Of a stretch of DNA of 64,000 nucleotides, positions 33,487 through 43,913 are shown in pieces. Both the position numbers and the translations under genes were made by a program. Each line of letters begins with the position of its first letter. The first letter of the stretch is position 1. The stretch is taken from assembly GCF_011038795.1 (NCBI RefSeq), contig NZ_JAAKDU010000002.1, forward strand, positions 186,001 through 250,000, read 5' to 3'. Under the pieces are notes generated by a model. It was not told where the DNA came from. It searched no databases and saw only the letters and a list, made by a program, of their open reading frames with translations. The stretch comes from Streptococcus tangpeifui. GTDB lineage: Bacteria; Bacillota; Bacilli; Lactobacillales; Streptococcaceae.

Positions 33487-33942
33487 TTGAAGTTTGTCTA
33501 TATTAGCCTGAGTGGTAATACTAAGGCCTTTGTCCAGAAGCTGGTTGATTATTTTGCCTTTCACCATGCTGATATCCCAGTTGAAACTTTAGATGTCAAA
33601 GAGTTAGTCAAAGAAGGTCAGGCTTATCCTGATTTGGATCAACCCTATATAGCTTTTTTGCCGACTTATCTGGAAGGTGGAAATGGTGTTGATAACGGCG
33701 ACCAAGAAATTCTGACGGCAGATTTACGCAAACTGATTGCCAAGGGAAACAATGCCAGAAATTGTTTAGGTATTATTGGAAGCGGCAATCGAAACTTTAA
33801 TAACCAATTTTGTCTAACAGCTTATCAATATTCTGACCAATTTGGCTTTCCCGTTCTTGATACTTATGAGATGAGAGGCCTGTCTGCTGATGTGGAACGA
33901 ATTGCTGGGAAAATTATGATGGCTTACAATTTAGAAAAATAG
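33487..33942 (+). CDS. nrdI: NrdI, flavodoxin-like activator of class Ib ribonucleotide reductase
   Basis: 151 residues. Flavodoxin-like phosphate loop SLSGNTKAF (about 7-15), FLPTYLEGGNG and GIIGSGNRNFNNQFC are the NrdI landmarks. NrdI with FMN delivers the oxidant that loads the Mn(III)2-tyrosyl cofactor of NrdF. The start is TTG at 33487, supported by GAAGGAG 8 bases upstream. nrdE, nrdF and nrdH are not adjacent. The paired boxes upstream suggest control by NrdR. Confidence 0.92.
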   Translation: MKFVYISLSGNTKAFVQKLVDYFAFHHADIPVETLDVKELVKEGQAYPDLDQPYIAFLPTYLEGGNGVDNGDQEILTADLRKLIAKGNNARNCLGIIGSGNRNFNNQFCLTAYQYSDQFGFPVLDTYEMRGLSADVERIAGKIMMAYNLEK

Positions 33943-33949
33943 AGAGACA

Positions 33950-34394
33950 GAGAGCGGGTCTTAATAAGTCAGTCGTGATAACATTGCGATTTTGATTTTT
34001 CCTGCTCTCTTTTTAGAACTCAGATCTCTGCCACTTTCCTATTTTTAGGTGGCAGGCTTTGGCAGTCTATTCCCAGACTGCCAAAGCCCAATGGAGCCTT
34101 TCAATCTCACTTACGTAGTTGACCTTGGTTTTCTCAAACAGTCTCCCAAACGGTTTGACTTATCACATGTGTAGTACTTAAGCAATCCAGTGGACTGTTT
34201 AAGGTGGGTACGTAAAACTAAAAAGTGACCAGTTACAAAAAAGCCAATCAGCAGTGTCATTGGTGCTAAAGAACCTCATGAACTGTGCAGGAGTAAGACT
34301 TCTTGAGCTAGCCAACAAGTCTTACCCCCAACCACTGCGTTAATCTGATAAATCTAGAATAATGCTAACGAGTCTGGACTTTTGTCTCAGACTC
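33950..34394 (+). repeat. Dispersed composite repeat, copy C (complete)
   Basis: About 445 bases with the same block order as copy B: GAGAGCGGGTC start, TTTGGCAGTCT/AGACTGCCAAA hairpin (about 34069-34096), CAAACAGTC and CCAGTGGACTGTTT blocks, GTAAGACTT/AAGTCTTAC helix, AACCACTGC, and the terminal AGTCTGGAC...GTCTCAGACT hairpin. It fills the gap between nrdI and the DUF59 gene. Confidence 0.78.
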
Positions 34395-34455
34395 TTTTGG
34401 TATTTAAAAGGATTGGTTAAGCGGGGATTTTAGCTTATTTATAATGATTTTCATC

Positions 34456-34488
34456 TGGACAAATCGTCTGAATTGTGCTACAATTCAG
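34456..34488 (+). promoter_or_regulatory. Promoter of the DUF59 gene inside a 21-base perfect palindrome
   Basis: TGGACA (34456-34461), 17-base spacer, TACAAT (34479-34484) with an upstream TGC. CTGAATTGT-GCT-ACAATTCAG (34468-34488) is perfectly symmetric and includes the whole -10. It looks like an operator, or a very stable hairpin at the RNA start. Confidence 0.75.
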
Positions 34489-34511
34489 AATAATAAAAGG
34501 GAGGATTCCTA

Positions 34512-34853
34512 ATGCGAGATGATATCAAGTTAAATGAGCGTGCTAAGGCTATCAGCCAAGAGTTGGTTGAAAAGTTAGAAACTGTTTATGATTCAGAGAT
34601 TGAGCTGGATATTTATAATCTTGGTCTAATTTATGAAATTAATTTAGATGACAATGGTCACTGTCGGGTGGTCATGACTTTTACCGATGTTGGTTGTGGC
34701 TGTACAGAGACTCTCCCGCTTGATTTGGCTGATACCCTCAAAACCATTGATGGGATTGATTCTGCCACGGTTGAAGTCGTTTGGCAGCCAGCTTGGAAAA
34801 TCACCCGCATCAGTCGATTCGGGCGGATCGCTCTGGGAATTAGTCCTAGGTAA
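34512..34853 (+). CDS. DUF59/MIP18-family Fe-S maturation protein (SufT/PaaD-like)
   Basis: 113 residues. The DUF59 domain covers about 17-100: ETVYDSEIELDIYNLGLIYEI, then VVMTFTDVGCGCTETLPLDL with the conserved cysteine segment, and VVWQPAW. Related proteins (SufT, PaaD, MIP18) help insert iron-sulfur clusters. ilvD, which needs such a cluster, follows 88 bases downstream, supporting that role. GGGAGG precedes the ATG. The palindromic promoter suggests dedicated regulation. Confidence 0.87.
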   Translation: MRDDIKLNERAKAISQELVEKLETVYDSEIELDIYNLGLIYEINLDDNGHCRVVMTFTDVGCGCTETLPLDLADTLKTIDGIDSATVEVVWQPAWKITRISRFGRIALGISPR

Positions 34854-34941
34854 CTTTAGATTTCTGAAAAAGAAGTAACTGAGGCTCTGTTTTGTCTCGA
34901 CTTATTTTCATTTATCTATCTAATAGAGAAGAGGAAGTTTT

Positions 34942-36642
34942 ATGACAGATGATATGAAACAACTCCGTCATCGTTCAGCTGTTTATGACAGTATGGTTAA
35001 GTCACCTAATCGTGCTATGCTGAGGGCAACAGGGATGACTGATAAAGATTTTGATACTCCGATTGTTGGGGTTATCTCAACATGGGCTGAAAATACTCCT
35101 TGTAATATCCACTTGCACGACTTCGGTAAGTTGGCCAAGGTTGGTGTCAAAGATGCTGGTGCTTGGCCGGTTCAATTTGGAACTATTACAGTTGCTGACG
35201 GTATTGCTATGGGGACTCAAGGAATGCGCTTCTCTCTGACTTCCCGAGATATCATTGCTGATTCTATCGAAGCTGCTATGGGGGGGCACAATGTCGATGC
35301 CTTTGTGGCTATTGGTGGTTGTGATAAAAATATGCCAGGTTCCATGATTGCCATTGCAAATATGGATATCCCTGCTATCTTCGCCTATGGCGGTACTATT
35401 GCTCCGGGTAATCTGGATGGTAAGGACATTGATCTAGTTTCTGTCTTTGAAGGAGTTGGTCACTGGAATCACGGTGATATGACTGAAGAAGAGGTGCGCC
35501 AAATTGAATGTAATGCCTGTCCCGGCCCTGGTGGCTGTGGTGGTATGTATACGGCTAATACGATGGCGACAGCTATCGAAGTTCTGGGAATGAGTCTGCC
35601 CGGATCTTCATCACATCCAGCTGAATCGGCTGAAAAGAAGGCGGACATTGAAGAAGCTGGTCGTGCTGTCGTGAATATGCTTAAATTGGGCCTCAAACCA
35701 TCTGATATCTTGACACGTGAAGCTTTTGAGGATGCTATTACAGTTACCATGGCACTTGGTGGATCGACTAACTCAACTCTTCACTTGCTCGCTATCGCAC
35801 ATGCAGCTAATGTTGACTTAACTTTAGAAGACTTTAATACCATTCAGGAAAAAGTTCCGCACCTAGCTGATTTGAAACCATCTGGTCAATACGTTTTCCA
35901 AGATCTCTATAATGTCGGTGGTGTGCCTGCTGTTATGAAATATCTATTAGCAAACGGTTTCTTACATGGTGATCGTATGACATGTACTGGTAAGACTGTT
36001 GCTGAAAACTTGGCAGCCTTCTCAGATTTAACGCCTGGTCAAAAGGTTATCATGCCGCTTGACAATCCTAAGCGCGCCGATGGTCCTCTGATTATTCTCA
36101 ATGGTAATCTGGCACCAGAAGGAGCTGTTGCCAAGGTTTCTGGGGTTAAGGTCCGCCGACATGAAGGCCCGGCTAAGGTCTTTGATTCTGAGGAAGATGC
36201 TATTGAAGCGGTTCTGAATGATGATATTGTTGACGGTGATGTTGTCGTTGTTCGCTATGTTGGCCCTAAAGGAGGCCCCGGTATGCCTGAAATGTTGTCT
36301 TTGTCATCTATGATTGTAGGTAAGGGACAAGGCGACAAAGTAGCCTTAATTACTGACGGACGCTTTTCTGGTGGTACCTATGGCTTGGTTGTCGGTCACA
36401 TTGCTCCCGAGGCTCAAGATGGTGGTCCGATTGCTTACTTAAGAACTGGTGACACTGTCATCGTTGACCAAGATACCAAGGAAATCACTATGAAAGTTTC
36501 TGAGGAAGAATTAGAACGTCGCAAGGCTGAGACAATTATTCCACCGCTTTATTCCCGCGGTGTGCTCGGTAAGTATGCTCACATCGTTTCCTCAGCTTCA
36601 AAGGGTGCTGTAACGGACTTCTGGAATCGAGACGATAAATAA
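34942..36642 (+). CDS. ilvD: Dihydroxy-acid dehydratase
   Basis: 566 residues, full length. Cluster-binding cysteines are in [19 protein letters not shown] and [32 protein letters not shown] and [17 protein letters not shown] are further family signatures. It makes the 2-keto acids of valine, isoleucine and leucine synthesis and carries an oxygen-sensitive Fe-S cluster. GAGGAAG precedes the ATG. The DUF59 gene lies just upstream. Confidence 0.97.
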   Translation: MTDDMKQLRHRSAVYDSMVKSPNRAMLRATGMTDKDFDTPIVGVISTWAENTPCNIHLHDFGKLAKVGVKDAGAWPVQFGTITVADGIAMGTQGMRFSLTSRDIIADSIEAAMGGHNVDAFVAIGGCDKNMPGSMIAIANMDIPAIFAYGGTIAPGNLDGKDIDLVSVFEGVGHWNHGDMTEEEVRQIECNACPGPGGCGGMYTANTMATAIEVLGMSLPGSSSHPAESAEKKADIEEAGRAVVNMLKLGLKPSDILTREAFEDAITVTMALGGSTNSTLHLLAIAHAANVDLTLEDFNTIQEKVPHLADLKPSGQYVFQDLYNVGGVPAVMKYLLANGFLHGDRMTCTGKTVAENLAAFSDLTPGQKVIMPLDNPKRADGPLIILNGNLAPEGAVAKVSGVKVRRHEGPAKVFDSEEDAIEAVLNDDIVDGDVVVVRYVGPKGGPGMPEMLSLSSMIVGKGQGDKVALITDGRFSGGTYGLVVGHIAPEAQDGGPIAYLRTGDTVIVDQDTKEITMKVSEEELERRKAETIIPPLYSRGVLGKYAHIVSSASKGAVTDFWNRDDK

Positions 36643-36653
36643 TGATCGCTGGG

Positions 36654-36741
36654 ACCCTCTACTTTAGAGGGCAGAAACTAAATACAGTTGCTGAATAAAT
36701 GATGAGTTTGGGACAGGAGTCTCAAACTCTTTCATTTTATG
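36654..36741 (+). terminator. Two hairpins after ilvD
   Basis: CCCTCTA/TAGAGGG (36657-36673 region) has no T run. A second helix GAGTTTG/CAAACTC (about 36704-36731) is followed by a T-rich tract. A related sequence (AGTCTCAAACTCTT, then CCA/TTTTAT) occurs before map near 52460. Confidence 0.6.
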
Positions 36742-36953
36742 TAATATCAACTAGCTGTTTAACGTAGCTTGCTAGAAGTCTCGTCTAATTAAAACAAGTT
36801 TTGATCAGATGTTTGGCTAAAGAAAAAACATAACAGCAAGAGAGTTCCAAATAAAGAGAAGTGACTGATTAAAGAACATTCAATCCTAATTTGGACTTTT
36901 TTTGCTACTCTAAAAATGGTAACATAATAACGATAATATTTTTGGAGGTCGCC
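36742..36953. other. Spacer before yeiH
   Basis: AT-rich, no gene seen. GATAAT near 36933 may serve as the -10 for the following gene. Confidence 0.35.
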
Positions 36954-37940
36954 ATGAAGACTTTGCAGGCCTATTTACCTGGTTTTGCTCTGACAGCAGT
37001 TTTAGCGGTCATTGCGATGATTTTGGGGGACTTTTTCCCTTTAATTGGCTCAAGTATCTTCGCTATTACTTTGGGGATTTTGATTAATAATACTCTGGGG
37101 GTGAAAGACACTCTGGAACCAGGAGTCGCCTATAGTGGGAAGAAAATTCTTCAGTATTCCATTATTGTCTTAGGATTTACGATGTCCATTCAGCAGGTGT
37201 CTAAAACTGGAATTTCCTCCTTAAAAATTTCAATTACGACAATTTTGATTTCTTTTTTAGTTTCTTATCTAGTTGGCCATTGGCTTAAGATGCCTAAGAA
37301 TTTAGAGACTTTAATTGGGTTTGGAACGGCTATTTGTGGGGGATCGGCCATTGCAGCGGCTTCACCAATTTTAGAGGCTGAGGATGATGAAATTGCTCTC
37401 TCTATATCAACCATTTTCTTATTCAATATTTTAGCGGTCTTTCTCTTCCCAGCTCTAGGTCACTTGATGCAAATGTCGGATGACAATTTTGGTCTCTGGG
37501 CAGGAACTGCCGTCAACGATACGTCTTCAGTGGTAGCAGCTGGTTACAGCTACAGTCAAAAAGCAGGAGATTTTGCGACTATCGTGAAATTAGCCCGTGC
37601 CTTGATGATTGTGCCGGCCTGTTTGATTTTGGCGGGAATTAAATTTTATCAATCTAAGAAAAGCCAGCAAAATTTTTCTTTTAAAAAGATTTTTCCTTGG
37701 TTTATTCTCTGGTTTGTCCTAACATCAGTCCTGTCTTCGGTAGGGATTTTTCCTAAGTTTGCGATTCCTTATGCTAAATCATTGTCCCAATTCTTGATGG
37801 CTATGGCTTTATCTGGAATTGGTTGTAAGGTTTCTTTTCAGCAATTCAAGCAAGCAGGGCACAAGCCCTTGGTTACAGGGCTTATTACCTGGGCTGCTGT
37901 CGCAGGTTCTAGCTTAATCTTACAATATTTTGTCTTTTAA
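36954..37940 (+). CDS. YeiH/UPF0324 family membrane protein
   Basis: 328 residues and about ten membrane helices. Family blocks: GILINNTLGV, GVAYSGKKILQYSIIVLGF, FGTAICGGSAIAAASPIL, WAGTAVNDTSSVVAAGYSYS and VKLARALMIVPACL. The family is a putative sulfate-type exporter; its function is poorly established. The ATG at 36954 follows GGAGG; the open frame extends upstream without a ribosome site. Confidence 0.85.
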   Translation: MKTLQAYLPGFALTAVLAVIAMILGDFFPLIGSSIFAITLGILINNTLGVKDTLEPGVAYSGKKILQYSIIVLGFTMSIQQVSKTGISSLKISITTILISFLVSYLVGHWLKMPKNLETLIGFGTAICGGSAIAAASPILEAEDDEIALSISTIFLFNILAVFLFPALGHLMQMSDDNFGLWAGTAVNDTSSVVAAGYSYSQKAGDFATIVKLARALMIVPACLILAGIKFYQSKKSQQNFSFKKIFPWFILWFVLTSVLSSVGIFPKFAIPYAKSLSQFLMAMALSGIGCKVSFQQFKQAGHKPLVTGLITWAAVAGSSLILQYFVF

Positions 37941-37965
37941 GGTCATGAGATTATTATGAAATCAT

Positions 37966-37974
37966 GCTATAATT
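37966..37974 (+). promoter_or_regulatory. Extended -10 promoter of rodA
   Basis: TGC-TATAAT 29 bases before the ATG at 38003, with AAGGAG between. Confidence 0.7.
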
Positions 37975-38002
37975 ATCTGTAATTGTATTAAGGAGTGTGG
38001 CT

Positions 38003-39235
38003 ATGCCAAGAAAAAGAAAACGACCTTTAGATAGTCGGATTGATTATACGGTAATCTTACCAGTCTTTTTGCTAATTCTAATTGGAATGGTAGCAATATA
38101 TACAGCAACTAATCACGATTATCCTAAGACCATTTTATCAGTTATGATTCAACAAGTCGTTGGAGTTGTCATCGGTTGTGTAATTGCCTTTGTGGTCATG
38201 TTTTTCAACGTTGAACGGCTCTGGAAATTGACCCCCTATCTCTATGGGATAGGTCTAGTTCTGATGGTTTTGCCTCTATTTATTTATAGTCCGGCCTTGG
38301 TGGCCTCTACTGGGGCGAAAAACTGGGTCAGCATTGGTTCAATCAGCCTCTTTCAGCCGTCAGAATTTATGAAAATTTCCTATATTCTGATGTTGGCCCG
38401 AACGGGAGTCTGGTTTAAGGACGAGTATAAGGATGAAGAACCGTCTTTGCAAAAAGATGGTCGTCTGATTCTGATTTATTTTGGTATTACTGTCCCTGTT
38501 TTCTTGCTTCTACTGTTGCAAAAGGATTTGGGGACTGCTATGGTCTTTTTGGCTATTTTAGCAGGTTTAATTGTTCTCTCGGGTGTTTCTTGGCGATTGA
38601 TCTTGCCCACCATCTTGGTGGCGGGCCTAGGCTTTGGTCTCTTCCTCCTCATCTTTACCAGTGATTGGGGTAAGGAGTGGCTCTATCACATGGGGATGGA
38701 GACTTATAAGATTAATCGGGTAGCAGCTTGGTTAGATCCCTTTGGCTATGAGTCTGGTATTGCCTACCAACAGGTTCAGGGATTGGTTTCTATCGGCAGC
38801 GGTGGCCTATTCGGAAAGGGCTTTAATGTTGCAGAGCTCTCGGTGCCAGTGCGTGAATCTGATATGATTTTCACGGTGATTGCAGAAGATTATGGTTTTA
38901 TTGGAGCTGTGATCGTGATTTTGCTCTACTTGATTTTGATTTTCCGAATGATTCGGATTACTATCGAATCAAATAATGTCTTTAATACCTATATTGCGAC
39001 TGGTTTCATCATGATGATTCTCTTCCACGTTTTTGAAAACATCGGAGCAGCTATCGGCGTTCTTCCTCTGACAGGGATTCCTCTGCCCTTCATTTCAAAA
39101 GGAGGATCGTCACTCATGTCAAATCTAATTGGGGTTGGTTTGATCCTCTCTATGTCCTATCAAAACTCTTTGGTTAAGGAGAGACGGATCGATGAAGGAT
39201 TGAGCCGACAAAATTGGAATAAATATTGGATTTAA
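38003..39235 (+). CDS. rodA: RodA (SEDS-family peptidoglycan glycosyltransferase)
   Basis: 410 residues, ten membrane helices. SEDS motifs: FQPSEFMKISYILMLAR, LLQKDLGTAMVF, GSGGLFGKG (RodA/FtsW extracellular loop), DMIFTVIAEDYGFIG and the C-terminal LPLTGIPLPFISKGGSS. It polymerises lipid II for peripheral wall growth together with a class B PBP. The ATG at 38003 is chosen (7 bases after AAGGAG) over a GTG two codons earlier. Upstream of gyrB, the usual streptococcal place for rodA rather than ftsW. Confidence 0.92.
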   Translation: MPRKRKRPLDSRIDYTVILPVFLLILIGMVAIYTATNHDYPKTILSVMIQQVVGVVIGCVIAFVVMFFNVERLWKLTPYLYGIGLVLMVLPLFIYSPALVASTGAKNWVSIGSISLFQPSEFMKISYILMLARTGVWFKDEYKDEEPSLQKDGRLILIYFGITVPVFLLLLLQKDLGTAMVFLAILAGLIVLSGVSWRLILPTILVAGLGFGLFLLIFTSDWGKEWLYHMGMETYKINRVAAWLDPFGYESGIAYQQVQGLVSIGSGGLFGKGFNVAELSVPVRESDMIFTVIAEDYGFIGAVIVILLYLILIFRMIRITIESNNVFNTYIATGFIMMILFHVFENIGAAIGVLPLTGIPLPFISKGGSSLMSNLIGVGLILSMSYQNSLVKERRIDEGLSRQNWNKYWI

Positions 39236-39338
39236 GAAGATGCCTTGGAATTAGTTCCAAGGCTCTTTGTTTGCCTTTCCAACCACAGGCGAACAGTAAT
39301 GAAAAGCTGGCATATCTAGTGCAAAAAACACCAAAATA

Positions 39339-39347
39339 TGCTACAAT
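39339..39347 (+). promoter_or_regulatory. Extended -10 immediately before the HAD start codon
   Basis: TGC-TACAAT at 39339-39347; the ATG follows at 39355, seven bases after the box, and no Shine-Dalgarno is present. It predicts a leaderless or nearly leaderless mRNA that also reads through gyrB. Confidence 0.6.
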
Positions 39348-39354
39348 AAAGATT

Positions 39355-39915
39355 ATGAAATTTCACGATTATATCTGGGATTTAGGCGGTACCCTACTCG
39401 ATAATTATGAGACCTCAGCACAGGCATTTTGCCAAACCTTAAGAGAGTTTGGCCTAGAGGCTGATCACGATCAGGTCTATGCTAAGTTGAAAATCTCGAC
39501 AGATGCAGCCATTGCTTATTTCATTCCTAACCAACCAGCTTTTCGGGCCCACTATAAGAGCCGTGAGGCACAAGCTTTAGCAGAACCGGTTCTCTTTACA
39601 GGTGCTAAAGAGTTGTTGGCAAAGATTGTTGAACAAGGTGGGCGAAATTTTATGATTTCCCACCGAAATCATTTAGTCTTAGATATCCTTAAAAAAGCAG
39701 GAATTGACCAGTATTTTACAGAAGTTGTAACCAGTGAGTCGGGATTTGCCAGAAAGCCCAACCCTGAGTCTATGCTTTATCTGAAACATAAATACGCTAT
39801 GACAAGCGTTCTGGCCATTGGCGATCGAGAAATTGATCGGCAAGCAGCCCAATCAGCAGGAATTGAAGCCTTGCTCTTTGATGGAAAAAAATCATTATTA
39901 GAAACGGTAGTATAA
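39355..39915 (+). CDS. HAD-superfamily protein with altered motif I
   Basis: 186 residues, HAD-IA fold. Motif I reads WDLGGTLLD: the nucleophile Asp is present, but the usual second Asp (general acid/base) is Gly. Motif II is FMISHRN, motif [14 protein letters not shown], motif [18 protein letters not shown]. Without the second Asp, phosphatase activity may be weak or changed. It ends one base before gyrB and lies in the rodA-HAD-gyrB-ezrA order. The start is set by domain and promoter position. Confidence 0.82.
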   Translation: MKFHDYIWDLGGTLLDNYETSAQAFCQTLREFGLEADHDQVYAKLKISTDAAIAYFIPNQPAFRAHYKSREAQALAEPVLFTGAKELLAKIVEQGGRNFMISHRNHLVLDILKKAGIDQYFTEVVTSESGFARKPNPESMLYLKHKYAMTSVLAIGDREIDRQAAQSAGIEALLFDGKKSLLETVV

Positions 39916-39916
39916 G

Positions 39917-41869
39917 ATGACAGAAGAAAATAAAACGCGTCAGGAATTGGCCCAAAAGTACGATGCCAGCCAAATTCAGGTTCTAGAAGGTCTAGAAGCT
40001 GTTCGAATGCGTCCTGGTATGTATATTGGTTCAACCTCTAAAGAAGGGTTGCACCACTTGGTTTGGGAGATTGTTGATAACTCCATCGATGAGGCGCTGG
40101 CTGGTTTTGCTAGTCATATTGAGGTCTTTATCGAATCTGATGATTCCATTACCGTTATTGATGATGGTCGGGGAATTCCGGTTGATATTCAAGAAAAAAC
40201 AGGCCGTCCGGCAGTTGAAACAGTCTTCACAGTTTTGCACGCTGGGGGTAAATTTGGCGGAGGCGGTTACAAGGTTTCTGGCGGTCTTCATGGTGTTGGG
40301 TCTTCTGTTGTTAATGCGCTCTCAACCTCGTTGGAAGTTAAGGTTTACAAAAATGGTAAAATTCATTTCCAAGAGTATAAGCGCGGCTTGGTTGTCGCTG
40401 ATCTCAAGATTATCGGAGATACTGATAAAACAGGGACAAGTGTTCACTTTACACCAGATCCAGAAATCTTCACAGAAACAACTGAATTTGATTTTGATAA
40501 ACTGGCTAAGCGGATTCAAGAATTAGCCTTTCTTAACAAGGGACTCAAAATTTCTATTACCGATAAGCGGGAAGGCAAGGAACAAAGTCAAGTTTACCAC
40601 TATGAAGGAGGAATTGTCAGTTACGTTGACTACCTCAATGAGAACAAAGAGGTTCTCTTTGATCAGCCTATTTATACTGATGGCGAAATGGATGGTATTT
40701 CAGTAGAAGTAGCTATGCAGTATACTGGGACTTATCACGAAAATGTCCTTAGTTTTGCCAACAATATTCATACTCATGAAGGTGGAACTCATGAGCAAGG
40801 TTTTCGAACGGCTCTAACTCGGGTTATCAATGACTATGCCCGTCAAAATAAGTTACTCAAAGAAAAGGACGACAATCTCTCCGGCGAAGATGTCCGTGAA
40901 GGTTTGACAGCAATCATTTCTGTTAAACACCCCAATCCTCAATTTGAAGGTCAAACCAAGACGAAACTTGGCAACTCGGAAGTAGTTAAAATTACTAATC
41001 GCCTCTTCAGCGAAGCCTTCTCACGCTTCCTTTTAGAAAATCCTCAGATTGCTAAAAAAATTGTTGAAAAGGGGGTTCTAGCTTCCAAAGCCCGGATTGC
41101 AGCTAAACGTGCCCGAGAAGTTACTCGTAAGAAGTCAGGTCTGGAAATCTCCAATCTGCCCGGTAAGTTGGCCGATTGTTCTTCTAATGATGCTAGTCAA
41201 AACGAACTCTTCATTGTCGAAGGGGACTCGGCCGGCGGTTCGGCTAAGTCGGGTCGAAATCGCGAATTTCAAGCCATCCTTCCTATCCGTGGTAAAATTC
41301 TTAATGTTGAAAAGGCCAGCATGGATAAGATCTTGGCTAATGATGAGATCCGCAGTCTCTTTACAGCTATGGGAACAGGCTTTGGGGCAGAGTTTGATGT
41401 CAGCAAGGCACGTTACCAAAAATTAGTCATTATGACCGATGCTGATGTCGACGGTGCCCACATTAGAACCTTACTCTTAACTCTCTTTTACCGTTACATG
41501 CGACCAGTTGTTGAAGCAGGTTATGTCTACATCGCCCAACCACCAATCTATGGGGTTAAAGTCGGCAGTGAGGTTAAGGAGTACATCCAACCAGGTGCTG
41601 ATCAAGAAACTAAGTTACAGGAAGCTCTGGACCGCTATACTCAAGGTCGGTCTAAACCAAGTGTACAACGCTATAAGGGACTTGGTGAGATGGATGACCA
41701 TCAGTTGTGGGAAACAACCATGGACCCTGAACATCGCCTCATGGCAAGGGTTTCTGTGGATGATGCGGCTGAAGCAGATAAAATTTTTGATATGCTAATG
41801 GGAGATCAAGTCGGTCCTCGCCGTGAGTTTATCGAAGAAAATGCGGTCTACTCGACCCTAGATATTTAG
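39917..41869 (+). CDS. gyrB: DNA gyrase subunit B
   Basis: 650 residues, full length. ATPase domain: [21 protein letters not shown] and [34 protein letters not shown] near 436, and [16 protein letters not shown]-terminal RYKGLGEMD. It powers negative supercoiling together with GyrA, and is the target of aminocoumarins. It starts one base after the HAD stop, so the two are translated from one message. Confidence 0.98.
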   Translation: MTEENKTRQELAQKYDASQIQVLEGLEAVRMRPGMYIGSTSKEGLHHLVWEIVDNSIDEALAGFASHIEVFIESDDSITVIDDGRGIPVDIQEKTGRPAVETVFTVLHAGGKFGGGGYKVSGGLHGVGSSVVNALSTSLEVKVYKNGKIHFQEYKRGLVVADLKIIGDTDKTGTSVHFTPDPEIFTETTEFDFDKLAKRIQELAFLNKGLKISITDKREGKEQSQVYHYEGGIVSYVDYLNENKEVLFDQPIYTDGEMDGISVEVAMQYTGTYHENVLSFANNIHTHEGGTHEQGFRTALTRVINDYARQNKLLKEKDDNLSGEDVREGLTAIISVKHPNPQFEGQTKTKLGNSEVVKITNRLFSEAFSRFLLENPQIAKKIVEKGVLASKARIAAKRAREVTRKKSGLEISNLPGKLADCSSNDASQNELFIVEGDSAGGSAKSGRNREFQAILPIRGKILNVEKASMDKILANDEIRSLFTAMGTGFGAEFDVSKARYQKLVIMTDADVDGAHIRTLLLTLFYRYMRPVVEAGYVYIAQPPIYGVKVGSEVKEYIQPGADQETKLQEALDRYTQGRSKPSVQRYKGLGEMDDHQLWETTMDPEHRLMARVSVDDAAEADKIFDMLMGDQVGPRREFIEENAVYSTLDI

Positions 41870-41901
41870 TTGGAACTTTTTTTGATAAGTCCCTGGAACT
41901 A

Positions 41902-42107
41902 TGATATAATGGGGCGTACTATGTGAAAGAAAAGGAGCAAAAGTGTTGGTTTCATTAGAATGAGAATCATGATTTTGCTCTAGCAAGCCCGACTAACTTT
42001 GCAGGCCGGCCCTGATAAAGACAGTGGATCTTGCATTAAGGTATCAAAATGATAGAAAGTAAGGTGGTCTTCTACGAATGCCCATCTTATAACTTAAAGG
42101 AGAGAAC
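41902..42107 (+). promoter_or_regulatory. ezrA promoter and long structured leader
   Basis: TGA-TATAAT at 41902-41910 implies a leader of about 190 bases. It contains an AAAGGAG and a six-codon ORF (GTG 41943 to TGA 41963), and inverted repeat GAGCAAAA/TTTTGCTC (41935-41942 with 41973-41980) enclosing that ORF. The true ezrA ribosome site AAAGGAG lies at about 42097. Confidence 0.5.
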
Positions 42108-43832
42108 ATGTCGAGCGGAATTGTCGTACTGATTGTAGTCGTTGTCCTAGTGGTCATCATCGGCTACCTCATCGGTGTTATTCTTAGAAAACGAAACGAT
42201 TTACGACTGGCAAAGTTGGAAGAACGCAAGGAAAAGTTGTTTGACCAGCCTGTCGCAAAGGAATTAGAATCCGTTAAAAAGCTGAATCTGATTGGTCAAA
42301 GTCAAACCACTTTCCGTGAATGGAACCAAAAGTGGACAGATCTTTCGAATAATACGATTAAGGATATTGAGGCCAACCTGGTTGAAGCTGAAAACCAAAA
42401 CGATTCTTTCCGCTTCCTCAAGGTCAGAAATTCTATTGGTACAATTGAAAGCCAGTTAGAATTGGCAGAAGAAGATATTACTTCAGTTCGTGAAGCTCTT
42501 GAAATTTTGAAGGATCAAGAAGATAAAAATAGTGCACGTGTTAAGCATGCCCTTGATCTTTATGAAGATTTGAAAACCAGCATTGAAGATAATTCTGATA
42601 ACTTTGGAGCAACTAAAACTGAGATTGAGAAACAACTCAAGAATATTGAAACTGAGTTTTCTCAATTTGTAACTCTTAATTCGACAGGTGATCCAGTTGA
42701 GGCAGCTGAAATTCTAGATAAAGCTGAGGAGCATACAATTGCCCTTGGACAAATTTCTGAAAGAATCCCTGCAATTGTGGCTAAGTTAGAAGATGACTTC
42801 CCAGATCAATTGGATGATTTAGAGTCAGGTTACAGCAAGCTTTTGGATGCTCATTATCACTTCCCAGAGCGCAATATTGAGCGTCGCTTCCAAGACATTC
42901 GTGAATCAATCTCCAGCAATGCAGATGGTTTGGTGACCTTGGATTTGGATCGGGCCAATGAAGAAAATGAAGAAATTCAAGAGAAAATTGATGGTCTTTA
43001 TGCAATCTTTGAGCGTGAAATTGATGCCAATAAACAGGTCATGAAAGACTCTAAGATCCTTCCAAAATACTTGGAACATGCTAAGCATAATAACCAAGCT
43101 CTGGAAAAAGAGATGGATCATCTCAATACACTTTACATTATTGAAGATAATGAGACTCTCAGTGTTAGCAAGTTTGCTAAGGAACTGGAAAAAATTGAAG
43201 AAGATACGATCCCAGCAATTGAAAACTTTGATACTCAAGAGAAACCTTTCTCTGAACTCAAAGGGATTTTCGATGACGCTCTTAAAACCTTGTCCACTGT
43301 TGAAGAAGGTCAGATTGAACTTAGCGGTGAGCTCAAGGGCATTGAACGTATTGAAAATGAGTCACGGATTAAGGCTGATGACTATGTCAACCAATTGCAT
43401 GTCATCAAACGCTTTATGGAAAAACGCAATCTACCTGGTATTCCACAAGATTTCCTCAGCATTTTCTTCACAACCAGTGAGCATCTGGAAACGTTGTTGG
43501 ATGAATTAAGTAAGGGACGTATCAATATTAATTTGGTAGCACGATTAACGGAATCGGCGGGTTCTTCTATGGATCTTCTGATTGAAACAACCTACCGAGT
43601 GGTTCAAAATGCTACTTTAACCGAACAGCTCCTGCAGTACTCAAACCGCTACCGTAGCTTTGAGCCAGCTGTTCAGGATAGCTTTGAAATTGCTCTTAAA
43701 CTCTTTGAAAAAGAGTATGATTATAAGTCCTCCTTTGAAGAAATCTCTTACGCCTTGGAAATTGTTGAACCTGGTGTAACTGATCGTTTCGTATCATCTT
43801 ATGAAAGGACACGGGAAATTATCCGCTTCTAA
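42108..43832 (+). CDS. ezrA: EzrA, septation ring regulator
   Basis: 574 residues. One N-terminal membrane helix (about 4-26) with the N-terminus outside, followed by long coiled-coil, spectrin-like repeats rich in Glu/Asp/Lys. It binds FtsZ at the membrane and coordinates septal and peripheral wall synthesis. The conserved C-terminal patch (RYRSFEPAV, then [22 protein letters not shown]) is present. It follows gyrB, as in other streptococci. Confidence 0.95.
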   Translation: MSSGIVVLIVVVVLVVIIGYLIGVILRKRNDLRLAKLEERKEKLFDQPVAKELESVKKLNLIGQSQTTFREWNQKWTDLSNNTIKDIEANLVEAENQNDSFRFLKVRNSIGTIESQLELAEEDITSVREALEILKDQEDKNSARVKHALDLYEDLKTSIEDNSDNFGATKTEIEKQLKNIETEFSQFVTLNSTGDPVEAAEILDKAEEHTIALGQISERIPAIVAKLEDDFPDQLDDLESGYSKLLDAHYHFPERNIERRFQDIRESISSNADGLVTLDLDRANEENEEIQEKIDGLYAIFEREIDANKQVMKDSKILPKYLEHAKHNNQALEKEMDHLNTLYIIEDNETLSVSKFAKELEKIEEDTIPAIENFDTQEKPFSELKGIFDDALKTLSTVEEGQIELSGELKGIERIENESRIKADDYVNQLHVIKRFMEKRNLPGIPQDFLSIFFTTSEHLETLLDELSKGRININLVARLTESAGSSMDLLIETTYRVVQNATLTEQLLQYSNRYRSFEPAVQDSFEIALKLFEKEYDYKSSFEEISYALEIVEPGVTDRFVSSYERTREIIRF

Positions 43833-43838
43833 TAAGGG

Positions 43839-43870
43839 AAAAATGACTGGAAATTCCGGTCATTTTTTAA
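43839..43870 (+). terminator. Terminator of ezrA
   Basis: AAATGAC/GTCATTT (43841-43847 with 43859-43865) plus an inner GG/CC pair, followed by T6. Confidence 0.8.
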
Positions 43871-43913
43871 TGTAAAATTTCGGACTAAAGGTCATAAATT
43901 TTATACCCATTTG

